This document shows, one piece after another, positions 34,087-43,502 of a stretch of 64,000 nt of DNA (position 1 is its first letter; each line of letters begins with the position of its first letter). The DNA is from Chrysogorgia sp. JL179-B06 (taxonomy: Eukaryota; Cnidaria; Anthozoa; Scleralcyonacea; Chrysogorgiidae). A program made the translations under genes and the position numbers. The notes below the pieces were generated by a model. That model saw only the letters and a list, made by a program, of their open reading frames with translations. It was not told where the DNA came from and did not search any database. Location: assembly GCA_035772405.1 (NCBI GenBank), contig JAYKKM010000005.1:909501-973500 (forward strand). Direction: 5' to 3'.

Positions 34087-34156
34087 GTTGGAGTTACCAT
34101 TTTAATTGAACCTATTACGACAATACCTGGATATTTTTTGACTGATACAAGACAAG
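34087..34156 (+). CDS. HYI: Hydroxypyruvate isomerase, exon with catalytic glutamate
   Basis: The exon follows ATATAG and ends at AG|GCAAGT, a GC-type donor (34157). It encodes VGVTILIEPITTIPGYFLTD and then TRQ. The glutamate of IEPI corresponds to the conserved metal/catalytic glutamate of the LEPIN motif in HYI. Compared with other members, about two residues are missing after EPI, and the usual N is T. The start is in phase 0, matching the end of the previous exon, and one base is left over for the next. Confidence 0.85.
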
Positions 34157-34159
34157 GCA

Positions 34160-35200
34160 AGTCTAGTATTTATTTCTTCTTCTGGGTCAGTAATTAACAA
34201 ATTAAATAAATCACATATATATTATGTGAATGTTTGACATTATAAAGAAACAAATCACAAACAGCTCCTACTCTGATCCTTGTCCTAGTGTTTCCACACC
34301 AGCACTATTGATACTCTGAAAGATTTTTTCGGTTATTTCCTTTGTGAGATAACACATACCATGGATAGTAGAAAGACGGGATAGGAAACTAAGATCACAT
34401 GTGACGTTTCCAGCGTGCTGATTGATTAAGACACCAATTGATCGTTTGGTCGCGTGAAAAGTGAAAACCTAGTTGAAAATCGTGACGTCATAAAATCTCC
34501 ATAAATCGCAACTTGACTTAAAATGATAGTCAAACTACCAAAAATATAACAATGCCACTTACGATGGAATATTCGACTACCATTAATCATTTTAGGCGAA
34601 AAGTTCCAATTTTAGACGGTGAAAAACGCGTCGCAAATTTCAACTAGAGCAACGGTAGTTTTGCAGCGACGCCAGTTTCTTCACAACAAAACAAAAACAG
34701 CTGAAACAAAGACGAACAACATTTCCTTCGAACACTTAGTCGTGGCTTAGGCAGGTTTGTGAAACGATGAAACTTTTTGGAATCTCAAATACGAAAATAT
34801 GTCGAAGTCGAAGAGAAATTCAGCAAAATCTGTATACTTGTGATATCTTCGTGATATTGCACGAATTTCAACAAGGTTAGTTTGCTGGCGTTAGCTAATT
34901 TCCTATCCAGTTTTTTTATTATCCATGCACATACTAATCTGAAAACAAGAAAAATCAACTAGGAACATTAAGTAACTTAAATAACGATTTATTTGTGGTG
35001 ACAAACTTAAAGGGGCAGTATGACGCAAAAATCATTTATCCCAATTTGGGCTTTATCTAGAAGTATAGCGGTCTTATCTAAGAAAGAATAGCGGTCTTAC
35101 TTTGACAATGTATTATCTTGTTCCAGAGATATTTAATATTTTAAAAGCTGCAAATAAGATACCTGATGTCTTCAACTACTCAATCAAATTCTAAAAATGT
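34160..35200. other. HYI intron sequence without recognised features
   Basis: AT-rich sequence with no transposon ends, RNA genes or conserved frames that I can support. Confidence 0.45.
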
Positions 35201-35214
35201 GGAATACGTAGAAT

Positions 35215-35735
35215 CTCGAAAGTAACCGCCCCTCGAAAGTAGCTGCCCCTCTTAAAGTAACCGCCCCTCGAAAGTAGCCGCCCCTCTTAAAGTAACCGCC
35301 CCCCGAAAGTAGCCCCTTCCGATGTCTATAACTATTGTATAAATAAGTTGTAACATCTGTTTAACAATTTATTTTGAATGGCGTGGATTAAAACATGTAT
35401 AAAACAGTAATATCAAAGATTCAGGAATTTCAGACAGTAGTTATAAGTTTGTCTTTGTCATCGTTCAGACGTCCTCTTCCATTTCGGTATCTGAATATTC
35501 GGTATCGAGTACGGTAAATTATTAGCATTAGATAATAAGTAACAACTCTTATGTAATTTAATCAAAATAAAACAAAACTTGGAAACGTTGTGCAAAATGT
35601 ACAGTAGTGGTTACAACTTGACCGATGCTAAAAATAACAACCCGAAAGTAAGCGCCCTCTGAAAGTAACCGCCCCTCCGAAAGTAGCCGCCCTTATAGAG
35701 GTCACTAATCTCGAAAGTAGCCGCCCCGGGTAGCG
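35215..35735. repeat. GAAAGTARCCGCCCCT repeat clusters
   Basis: Two clusters (about 35215-35320 and 35640-35735) repeat GAAAGTAACCGCCCCTC or the variant with AGC. These are separated by about 320 bp of AT-rich sequence. The pattern is like the TTAAGYGGTC repeats inside the Tigger/pogo-type MITE at 10428, so it may be a related non-autonomous element. No clean TA-flanked ends were seen. Confidence 0.6.
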
Positions 35736-35949
35736 GCTAGATTGTGCTGAAACGTTCCAGATGTATGCTAATAAGAATGTGCATAGTTAATGCTTTATAC
35801 ATTTTTCATTTTAGGGATCCTTTAGAGATAAAATAAAAATTGGAAAGACGATTTTCTGTCTTACTACCCCTTTAAAATCCAAACACGGAAATTTCCCGCC
35901 AAAAATTTCCTTAAGTTTTGCTGCTTGTTTTCTTGTATTATTTCATAAA

Positions 35950-36133
35950 AGAAATACCTAATGGTTTTTCCGTGTTTGGATACTCTGATCCAAACACTTG
36001 GGAAGTTGCTCGACTTTCGAAAAGCTAAAAAACACTCGCCTAGTGGCTCGTGTTTTTTTACGCTTTTCTCCAGTCTCGCAACTTTCCGTGTGTTTGGATC
36101 ACACTAACCAAACACGGAAACCATTAGGTATTT
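35950..36133. mobile_element. Foldback MITE with CTCG core
   Basis: AAATACCTAATGGTTTTTCC pairs with GGAAACCATTAGGTATTT. Inside, CCGTGTTTGGAT and ATCCAAACAC words recur. The centre reads ACTCGCCTAGTGGCTCGTG. A plus-strand frame across it is a by-product. Confidence 0.75.
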
Positions 36134-36382
36134 ATTATTACCATAATGGTGAATGGCAATGTTGGATAGTTCTTACAAGCGGACCTAGCCTGTTCGAAAC
36201 TTAGCAGAGTCAGAGAATATGTAAAATTTAGATTTAGAAGCAGACGTAGTTTTACAGTAAAACTTAACAACTTTAACAACAAACCAGACTGTTTAAAGTA
36301 TACAGTTATTGTGAGAATGTATAAGCACAGTGTTACATATTATATTCTAAATGTTTTTATCCTCTAATTATTTTACTTTTAG

Positions 36383-36432
36383 CTGTAGATATCTTGAAAA
36401 AGGTGGATTGTAACAACATCAAATTAGAGTTC
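36383..36432 (+). CDS. HYI: Hydroxypyruvate isomerase, last exon visible
   Basis: Acceptor TTACTTTTAG and donor GTAAGT (36433) enclose 50 bp. With one base from the previous exon it encodes AVDILKKVDCNNIKLEF. This matches the family's AA.IL..V..PN..LQ.D segment just before the FH motif. It ends in phase 0. The remaining exons (the DIFH, GH.Q.AQ.P and catalytic C-terminal glutamate parts) are not in the window. The gene therefore either runs past 64000 across the transposon nest or has been cut off by it. Confidence 0.82.
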
Positions 36433-36598
36433 GTAAGTTTATATCCATCATGCACATTTACTTCCACAGAAACAGCCTTGCTGCCTAAACGTTTTTTTGT
36501 TAGTTAGTATTTTATTAATCATTCACTGGGAATACTGTTAAATAAATGAAGGCTGTTGAGCATTGGTCGTGAGTAGTATAGGGAGTGTGGGTTCTGAG

Positions 36599-38706
36599 AC
36601 GGGTGGTGCGGGTGGTGCATTTTGCACCACCCATGACATCACTATTTCTAAGCATATTAATTTATTCAAGCTTCTCTTTCACCTTTACGATCCCTAACCC
36701 TAGTCTCGTGTACCTTTGGGACCTCTAACCTTAATCTAATTATTTATTCAGATTACGTCATTAAACCTTCAGTATCCCTAACCCTAGCTCGTGTACCTGT
36801 AGGACCCCAAACCCTAATTGTTAGTATTCATTTTATTTGGCCTAATTATTATGCATATCAGTCTTCACTAACCCTAGTCCTCTTCCTCCGTCCCCCTATT
36901 CCGACACCTTCCGAACTTGATTTCCGATGGTATTACGTCATCAAAAGGTAGTCCCTTATTTATTTTAATAATATAAGAAACGCCTTCGCCTCTCCTACGA
37001 CAATGTGAATGTGGGACATTAGGCAAACCCGAGAGCAGCGCATGCGCCATGGATATGATATGGGATGAACTAAAGAGAGTAACGAAGAAGCATGTTATAC
37101 CTTCAAAATAACTGGTATCACGATCAACGCAGTTTTATACCATGGTCTTTACGATCAATTTAGATTATCGACAGATCTACGAATATATGAACCAACAGAG
37201 ATTTATACGATTGCCTCGTTGAAAAACCGGTCAGATATTCGATAGATCTACGCAAATATGAACCCGCTTTACGAAGGTTATGGAGGCGAGCATATTTTAA
37301 AAATCACGGAGTCGAATGAATCATAACGGCTTTTACGAATGTACCGGACTTTACGGCTTTACGAAGTTCATCAGTCTTCTAGTGTATAAAGTAGCGATTC
37401 CTTAGATTATCAAACCACTCGAGAAGCCTCACGATGAACGAATTCAAACGTATTGATTTGCCCAAGCGAAATCAAACTTTACTATGCATTTATAGACGTT
37501 GGTGTATATTATAACAGCTATTAGATTATTCAAGAGATTGACTTGTCAAACGAAGCGAAGGCTGAATGGACACGTACAATAGCGCGTGGGTCGTTAAGAG
37601 TCATTAGTGGCGCAACTCACAAATATTTGCATGTCTTGGGAATATTTAATTGATTTGAGGGTACACACTAGGATTTTATGGGTAAACATTAGTCAATATG
37701 GGATAATGAGGAATATTTATCATCCCTGACTTCGTATACGTATTTAGTGTTAAGAACGCCTCACATCCCCTGTAGACTCCTAACCCTATTTCACCTTCAT
37801 AACCCTAAATTTAATTATATTTGGAATATCACAGATTTCAATTCCGACTCCTTGACTCTCACCGGGGGTTGTGCGTTTGCTTAAGCGTTCGACTGAAGCT
37901 ATGGATTCAGCGTTCGATTGAACCTGTGTTTTCATGGCATCTACAAACACATCAACCCTAATAATTTTAGCCGTATTATGGCTTATCTTGCTTTAGTATG
38001 CACAATTCCTATGAGGAAGAAACACTTCGGAAAATAGTGCGAAGAACTGTTCAAGATCTCAAACATATTGAATTGGAAAAAATATAAATTTAAACGGCAT
38101 ACGATTACAGCGTTGCTATGCTAATGCTTATACTGTTGATATTTGTATATTTCACTTGAGAGATGAACCCTAAAGATTTTGACCGAATTATCGCTTATCT
38201 TGCGTTACGGTACAGGATTCCTATGAGGAAGAAACATTTCGGGAAACAGTGTGAAGAACGGTTGAAGATTTAAAATGTGTGGACATAGAAAAATATAAAT
38301 TTAAATGGCATTACGTTCAAAGCGTTGCTAGGCTGCCTATAGATAAGACAAATATTTCGCCTCAGAGCGTTCACTTAATGAGCCATTAAAAACTCGTTAA
38401 GGGATAGAGCAAAGTGGCGCTCTTGGTAAAACAGAGAAGACATATGGTGAGTTTAATAATATTTATTTTCAGTCAAACGTGTATACATCGATAAGGTCAG
38501 CTTCTCATGAGAGTACAAATCTATAATAGTCATTATACGAACTCGTTGACTGAAAATCGGCTAGATCCGCTTCAATATACGCTTTTTCCCCTCGCGAAAA
38601 ATAAAAAGTTGTCTCCTCGTCGGAGCTTTGCGAAGTGCTTTCGTCTCCCAGAATGTCTAGCTGTATTTCTTCGGTTCTGACATGAGTTTGTCCTATTGCC
38701 CATTGT
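36599..38706. repeat. Palindrome left arm, outer half
   Basis: This is the inverted counterpart of 52663 to about 54580. It is mostly non-coding. 38505-38706 holds the end of the zinc-finger gene's downstream acidic frame (minus strand). The section 36640-36950 repeats words such as TAACCCTAG, TCGTGTACC and ATTACGTCAT. No further gene was seen in 37000-38460. Confidence 0.85.
38505..38706 (-). pseudogene. Detached 3' frame of the left zinc-finger gene
   Basis: The minus frame encodes an acidic Ser/Glu-rich peptide (TEEIQLDILGDESTSQSSDE, then YIEADLADFQS). It is the same as sequence directly downstream of the intact gene in the right arm (52663-52863). The listed start of this frame lies inside the inserted element's terminal repeat, so it is not a real start. 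In both arms this frame is shifted relative to the zinc-finger frame. It would be joined to it only by splicing or frameshifting. Confidence 0.5.
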
Positions 38707-38925
38707 AGTAGTATAGAAACTAGCGGTACCAGCGCACTTTTTCCATTTTTCATGTCTCAACTTTTTTCTCTGATGAACGCAGCACTTTTTTCGTTTTTAG
38801 ATTCCACATATAATTTTCAAGCAAATATGTGGAACCAAAAAACGGAAAAAGTGCTACGTTCTCCAGAAGAGTTGAGACATTCAAATGGAAAAAGTGTGCT
38901 GTTACCACCAGTTTCGAGACTACTA
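38707..38925. repeat. Polinton-like terminal inverted repeat, left
   Basis: It matches 48369-48586 in inverted order with a few differences. It is itself an imperfect palindrome: its start GTATAGAAACTAGCGGT and its end ACCAGTTTCGAGACTAC are inverted forms of each other, and AAAAAGTGC words flank the middle. A frame at 38752-38946 only repeats the polymerase N-terminus present in the right repeat. Confidence 0.85.
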
Positions 38926-38942
38926 AAACGAGACAAAATAAA

Positions 38943-39221
38943 TTAGACTCGAAAATCATCACACACGTTTCCCCAAATAGTTTTTCGAGTATTAGTACGT
39001 AGAAGCCGCAACTCTCTGTTGTGACTGATAATCCTTTTCCCCAATACGGTATGTTTAAACCTCTCGTCTAGTTCCTCACGTTCTAAGCTACTCTTAGTGA
39101 AGAGTTGTCGTTTGAGCTCTCTAATCTGGTAGATAAATGACAACTCTTTGTTGAGTCTCATTATCTTTTCCTCCACTGATTCCCGACATTCTACACTACT
39201 CTCCATGGCTACAGCACTCAT
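38943..39221 (-). CDS. Small charged protein of the Polinton-like element
   Basis: A 92-residue protein, rich in Glu, Arg and Leu, likely to form coiled-coil helices (SVEEKIMRLNKELSFIYQIR, ELDERFKH). It ends with a cysteine-containing tail. I do not recognise it. It is the last gene on the left, reading toward the left terminal repeat. It follows the 194-residue protein with a 15-bp gap, so the two are probably co-transcribed. Confidence 0.6.
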   Translation of the reverse strand: MSAVAMESSVECRESVEEKIMRLNKELSFIYQIRELKRQLFTKSSLEREELDERFKHTVLGKRIISHNRELRLLRTNTRKTIWGNVCDDFRV

Positions 39222-39236
39222 TAAGTTGGTATATAC

Positions 39237-39821
39237 TCATGTCTTTAGGTCGTTTTGTAAATTATTGTAATTAGATAGCACTGTCTCCTTCATTCGGGGG
39301 TTCCCCTTCAGGGATTTTCCCTCTAGCCATATGGCTAAATACGTGTTTACTATAGTTGTCAGTCCACCTGATAGCAACCCTAAACAAGGGAGGTAGGGGG
39401 ATATGTGTGATATAAACTTCTCTACATCTCTTTTTAATAGCTGGTCAGTAATCAACTCGTTTTCGAGCTTTTCAGGTGACTCAATAGCGTTGAACCCTCC
39501 TAACGCGTGGGCGAACTTGCTTATTAAAAGATCACAGAGGAACACGTTCGCTTTCTCCATTCTTTTTGTCTCCCATCCTTCATAGATCTTATTAATAACT
39601 TTAGCTGAGGCCTTTTTAAGGTAAGCGACGGATTGATCTATCTCACCGTCCTCTGAGAGTCTTCTTAGTTCGTTTCGTTTCTTGTCTACGTCAGTTTGCA
39701 GGGTGTCGTCAACTTGTGGTGTGTCGATTTGTGGTTCATCAATCACTTCCTGTTCTGCTTCTTGTATGTCTTCAATGAGTTCGTCAATTGTCTCAATATT
39801 TTTTGTCTTGCGTTTTGGCAT
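39237..39821 (-). CDS. Unknown 194-residue protein of the Polinton-like element
   Basis: The N-terminal third is acidic (MPKRKTKNIETIDELIEDIQ, EAEQEVIDEP). The rest is helical. It has a hydrophobic segment near residues 140-165 (YLPCLGLLSGGLTTIVNTYL) that could be a membrane or capsid-internal part. The start overlaps the end of the ATPase gene by about 29 bp in another frame, as in compact viral genomes. Comparable unnamed genes next to the ATPase are common in Polinton-like elements, but I cannot give a function. Confidence 0.65.
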   Translation of the reverse strand: MPKRKTKNIETIDELIEDIQEAEQEVIDEPQIDTPQVDDTLQTDVDKKRNELRRLSEDGEIDQSVAYLKKASAKVINKIYEGWETKRMEKANVFLCDLLISKFAHALGGFNAIESPEKLENELITDQLLKRDVEKFISHISPYLPCLGLLSGGLTTIVNTYLAIWLEGKSLKGNPRMKETVLSNYNNLQNDLKT

Positions 39822-40446
39822 GTCCTATATTATACGATATGTTTTGTTTTTGCGGAATAACTGTTTCGTATGAGTATGGATGCCTTAGAAGTATCTCCAA
39901 TCTTACGTATTCATTGTCTTTCAACTGTTTTATTATTTTCTCAATTTCCGCTTTATTAACTCCGTTAAGATAATCGTCTGCAATAGTTTTCATATCGTTT
40001 CTGTTAGGGTTGTAGAATGTCACTAACTTTGAGATGTTCTCACGATATGGTTTACTAATTGAGGTTAGTTGTTGTGTTATGACTATTGTGGATAGGTTGT
40101 AGTGTCTAGCGCTAAAGGCTAGTTTAACTAGTTCGCTTGTTCTGTTTTTAACGTCCTGCCCACCAGCACAATCGTCTAATATTATCAATGAATTGGTGCC
40201 TTTATAAATACCAGTCACGTATTTAAGAAATACGTTGACCTTATCTTGCTCACACTGAATAGCGATAAAGTCTGGGTCTCTCAAGTATTTCCACTCTGTA
40301 TACGTTTTGTTCCATTCAAATGTTGGACATATAAGAATGATATACTCGAAGTGATTCATGTATTCTTTCTCTATCATATCCAATAGGTAGTGTGTTTTAC
40401 CACAGGCTGTCATACCAACAATTAGCATGTTAAAAGGCGTTTTCAT
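39793..40446 (-). CDS. DNA-packaging ATPase (FtsK/HerA, A32-like)
   Basis: The 217-residue protein has a Walker A loop (IVGMTACGKT, residues about 9-18), a Walker B strand ending in aspartates (SLIILDDCAG, about 86-95), and a downstream TQQ polar motif (about 125-127). These place it in the FtsK/HerA-type ATPase family that pumps DNA into capsids in Polintons and many large DNA viruses. The length fits the short A32-type forms. It starts about 17 bp after the end of the capsid-like gene on the same strand. The frame is intact, with all three nucleotide-binding motifs present. Confidence 0.85.
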   Translation of the reverse strand: MKTPFNMLIVGMTACGKTHYLLDMIEKEYMNHFEYIILICPTFEWNKTYTEWKYLRDPDFIAIQCEQDKVNVFLKYVTGIYKGTNSLIILDDCAGGQDVKNRTSELVKLAFSARHYNLSTIVITQQLTSISKPYRENISKLVTFYNPNRNDMKTIADDYLNGVNKAEIEKIIKQLKDNEYVRLEILLRHPYSYETVIPQKQNISYNIGHAKTQDKKY

Positions 40447-40463
40447 ATAGAATACTACATGTT

Positions 40464-40784
40464 TTAGTATTGGATTGATTGTAGATCGTTATTGATAAGG
40501 TTTACGAGTCCGTCGGAGAGTACGAATATTCTACACATGACGTTCGCTGTTGTGGCTTCTTTATTGATTTCCATCAATATTCCTGACTGAGTGTTCACGA
40601 CCCTTTTTCCAGTGGCGACTTTCGCGTTATCTTCGATAGATCTAAGGTCAACAACCAAAGCGAAACCGTCTTTGTAAAACTTTTGGACAGTCATGTGCTG
40701 GTCACAGTCTAGTTTTTGTCCAAATAGTCTTTTCGCTTCTCCCCAGAGTCTTGATTTCGGTATTCCTTGACTATAGACCATGTT
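40464..40784 (-). pseudogene. Capsid-like protein, C-terminal part (split by LINE)
   Basis: The minus frame, about 106 residues before the LINE tail intrudes, includes SRLWGEAKRLFG, VVDLRSIEDNAKVATGKR and CRIFVLSDGLVNLI. It continues the protein interrupted at 42008. The first few residues of the open frame listed from 40796 are LINE tail. The gene is inactive in this copy. It lies directly upstream of the ATPase on the same strand. Confidence 0.65.
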
Positions 40785-42007
40785 ACATACATACATACAA
40801 ATTTATTAACTCGTCCCCAAGGGGCTTTTCAGAGCTAAAACTAATTACAATATAAAGAAAGGAAATTAATTAAATACATCAATTCACAATTACTAATTAA
40901 TTAAAAAATCTTGTAAAAGCTGATTTTTCAAAGAACGTTTGAAATCACGAATGGATTTACAAAGTTTAAGTTTAGTGTCCAATGAGTTCCATAAGCTAAC
41001 GGCCTGATAATAGAAAGTTCTTTGTCCACTGGCACTTCTGAAAAGAGGGATATTGAGATGTTGAGAAGTTCTAGTGGTGCGCTTTGAAACATCTGACCGC
41101 TTAATAAATTGCTTTGTCAGGTAACTTGGAGCACAGCCCGTCATACACTTAAACGACATGATGGCTCGACGATAATAAAGTAGATCTCTCACTGGAAGCC
41201 AATTCAGGCTCTTGAGGATCGGAGTAACATGATCGAATTTTCTGGTTCCGCTAACAATTCTACATGCAAAGTTCTGGATTGCTTGAAGTTTATCAAGATT
41301 ACGTTCGGTAGTATTGCTCCAAACATTGGAGCAGTAAAAAAGTTTACTAAATACTAAAGAGTTAATTATTATTATTAAAGTACGTTCATCAAATGCGTGT
41401 TTGACCCGATTGATCTGTCCAAGGCGAGACATACAAGACGATACTATAGACATTATATGCTCATTATAAGTTAAGTTTGAGTCAAGTATTACGCCAAGAT
41501 CTTTAGCCACTTTGACTGGTATAAGTTCTTTTCCTAAGAGAGAGAGCCGAAAATCGATAACTTTAGCAGACATCTGGCGGCTACCAAAAACTAAGAGCTT
41601 TGTCTTTCCAGGGTTAAGAAGCAGTTGATTATCGAAACACCAATTCCGGACAGAAAGTAAGTCACGGTTCATCTCATCTATTACATTTCGCTGGTCTTGA
41701 AGGCGAAAGGACATAAGAAGTTTAGTATCATCAACATATAGCTGAGTTGAGCAATTTCTTGGTACCGTTGAAAGGTCATTTACATAGATACTAAAAAGAA
41801 GAGGGCCAAGAATACTCCCTTGGGGTACACCACAGACCACTGGCAGTCGATCTGACAGGGTTGTATGAATGCGGACGGCTTGGTATAGCGAGTAGATAAG
41901 TAACTGCGAAGCCAAAGTATCACAGATTCGGAAGCACCAACATCTTGTAACTTTGTAAGGAGGATTTGATGATTTATGCTGTCAAAGGCTTTAGACATGT
42001 CTTTAGA
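40785..42007 (-). mobile_element. 5'-truncated CR1-like LINE inside the capsid-like gene
   Basis: The minus frame 41915-40893 encodes 340 residues of reverse transcriptase: GVPQGSILGPLLFSIYVNDL, the catalytic TQLYVDDTKLLM, and the C-terminal AIQNFACRIVSGTRKFDH and LNWLPVRDLLYYR. Upstream, MSKAFDSINHQILLTKL (first catalytic aspartate region) is seen in the frame 42814-41780, one frameshift away. The 3' end is a TATG-type repeat tail (plus strand ACATACATACATACA). The word CATGTT flanks the insert at 40779-40784 and 42008-42013 and is the probable target duplication. The endonuclease is missing. Confidence 0.88.
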
Positions 42008-42571
42008 CATGTTCGGCACACCTTCTATGGTGAGTTTGACTGACTCTATGTTTGGATAGACGAACTCTTCACTATCAGTTCTTGTTTTGTTTGTGAAGAG
42101 TAAAACGACAGATTTCATCGATTTTCTTGGTAGATTAATATTCTCATTAACGAGTGTGATTCCTTTATCCCACTCCACAGTCTTCATTAGTGTGATGTGT
42201 TCATATGACAGAGATCTACCTGATGCGTATAGAGATGATACTTTATCAGCAATCTCTTGACTCTCGATAGTTTCGTACTCCAACTCAAGGTTCTCTAACG
42301 TATAGCCAGCCACAGCTGATCCGGATTGAGCCACCATAATATCAGACGCTTTAGGTAGTGTGATTATATACCAGAAATTATTGTTCATGTTGTATGGTGC
42401 GTATAGACCGTGATCTTCTAGAATCTTGTCGATTTGAACCTTCTGTTTAGTGTCATGGATAGAGAACATCAGACCATCACTAACTTTTTGTGTGTCTCCA
42501 CTGGCCGCGCCACTGTCGTCCTTTGAGATTAACTTTCGAAGGTTCTCGTTTGCTATACCGTACTCAACCAT
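42008..42571 (-). pseudogene. Capsid-like protein, N-terminal part (split by LINE)
   Basis: I take the start as ATG 42571, because upstream sequence is the divergent promoter of the plus-strand genes. About 188 residues follow, with MFSIHDTKQKVQIDKILEDH, NNNFWYIITLPKA, NENINLPRKSMKSVVLLFT and PNIESVKLTIEGVP. The NLPRKSMK..LLF and VTIDG-like words recall the hexon-like (double jelly-roll) capsid proteins of Polinton-type elements, sometimes annotated as F54H12.2-like. Both pieces together are shorter than classical Polinton major capsid proteins. The assignment is therefore tentative, and a different structural protein is possible. Confidence 0.55.
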
Positions 42572-42614
42572 CACGTAAACTCGACAGCCTCGATTAAAAC
42601 ATATCGTATAATAT

Positions 42615-42848
42615 ATGGCATCAATAGATAGAAAAGAGCTGATGAACGAGCTATACGACGCAGCCCTTGTGACTGCTGGAGCCGTAGCTGTATCCATGGC
42701 ATCAAAGAAAGTACTAAAAGAACCGTTGGGTACCCCTGAATCAGTAAAGGGCACCCTCAAGTTAGCGACTGCTGTAGGCGTTTCAACGCTACTCGTTAAG
42801 TGGGCGCAGAGCAAGAAATACCTACCTATTGACCCGTTCTCAAAATAA
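42615..42848 (+). CDS. Small membrane protein of the Polinton-like element
   Basis: 77 residues. A central hydrophobic stretch (LVTAGAVAVSMASKK, and ATAVGVSTLLVKW) suggests one or two membrane passes. It is the first gene of a plus-strand series of five and lies divergent to the capsid-like gene, with only 43 bp between the start codons. Small membrane proteins at this place are usual in Polinton-like elements; the function is unknown. Confidence 0.65.
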   Translation: MASIDRKELMNELYDAALVTAGAVAVSMASKKVLKEPLGTPESVKGTLKLATAVGVSTLLVKWAQSKKYLPIDPFSK

Positions 42849-42864
42849 TCTAACGTAATACATA

Positions 42865-43281
42865 ATGGCTAGTGTGATAGCGGGCGGTTTGTTCAACGCT
42901 ATAGCATTCGCAGGAGCTGGATTTATATTCAGCAAGCTAAACCACACCGGCTACGAGACAGATATAAAGAGACACAACAAAGCATTGGAAAGTCTCGCAA
43001 GAGCGAAAGAAAAGTTCTACGAGAATGAGATTCGTCAGAGAGACAAAATTCAGGAGCTAAGACAACAACTGTCAGATGCTAACGCAGACATAAACGACAC
43101 GAACCATGCTCTGGATCAACTAAGACAAGTACTGACGATACAGTATGATGGGAAGACATTTAGTAAAGAGCCTGAGTTGTCAGACTATTACAAACCCTCG
43201 GGTGAGATGAAAGAGTATCAAATGGTATTCGTTGGAGTTGTTGGACTACCTTTAGGTTACTTAATATATAGAGTATTATAA
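42865..43281 (+). CDS. Coiled-coil protein with hydrophobic ends
   Basis: 138 residues. The N-terminus is hydrophobic (GGLFNAIAFAGAGFIFSKL), the middle (about residues 35-90) is a strong coiled coil (IRQRDKIQELRQQLSDANAD), and the C-terminus is hydrophobic again (MVFVGVVGLPLGYLIYRVL). This suggests a membrane-anchored or capsid-bridging protein. Its stop overlaps the start of the next gene (TAATG). Confidence 0.65.
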   Translation: MASVIAGGLFNAIAFAGAGFIFSKLNHTGYETDIKRHNKALESLARAKEKFYENEIRQRDKIQELRQQLSDANADINDTNHALDQLRQVLTIQYDGKTFSKEPELSDYYKPSGEMKEYQMVFVGVVGLPLGYLIYRVL

Positions 43282-43472
43282 TGAGCACTAAAACTTTGAA
43301 GGAGATGGCTATGGAATTTGATAAAAAGCGTAACTCGACAGAGGCACTCTTTTACCAAACTCGTCAGATAGAAGAGTTGGAACAATTACTATCAGACGCT
43401 CTAAAACAGGTCACAACAATAAAGCGTGAGTGGGAGACACTAACCGACAACCACAAAGTTACCACACTATAG
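43281..43472 (+). CDS. Short coiled-coil protein
   Basis: 63 residues, start overlapping the previous stop. Helical and charged (TKTLKEMAMEFDKKRNSTEA, QIEELEQLLSDALKQV). It is probably translated from the same transcript as its neighbours. No family recognised. Confidence 0.5.
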   Translation: MSTKTLKEMAMEFDKKRNSTEALFYQTRQIEELEQLLSDALKQVTTIKREWETLTDNHKVTTL

Positions 43473-43502
43473 TCTAAAGATATATATAGTATAGTAACTT
43501 AG

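Noticed and set aside
36640..36950. Telomere sequence
   Set aside because: CCCTAA words occur singly, mixed with other repeats, and not in tandem arrays.
38752..38946. 64-residue plus-strand frame at the left Polinton end
   Set aside because: It equals the first residues of the polymerase frame because both lie in the inverted terminal repeats; it has no rest of a gene.
42572..42814. Upstream extension of the capsid-like frame to a start at 42814
   Set aside because: It overlaps the whole divergent small membrane gene at 42615-42848. The start at 42571 leaves a normal divergent promoter gap.
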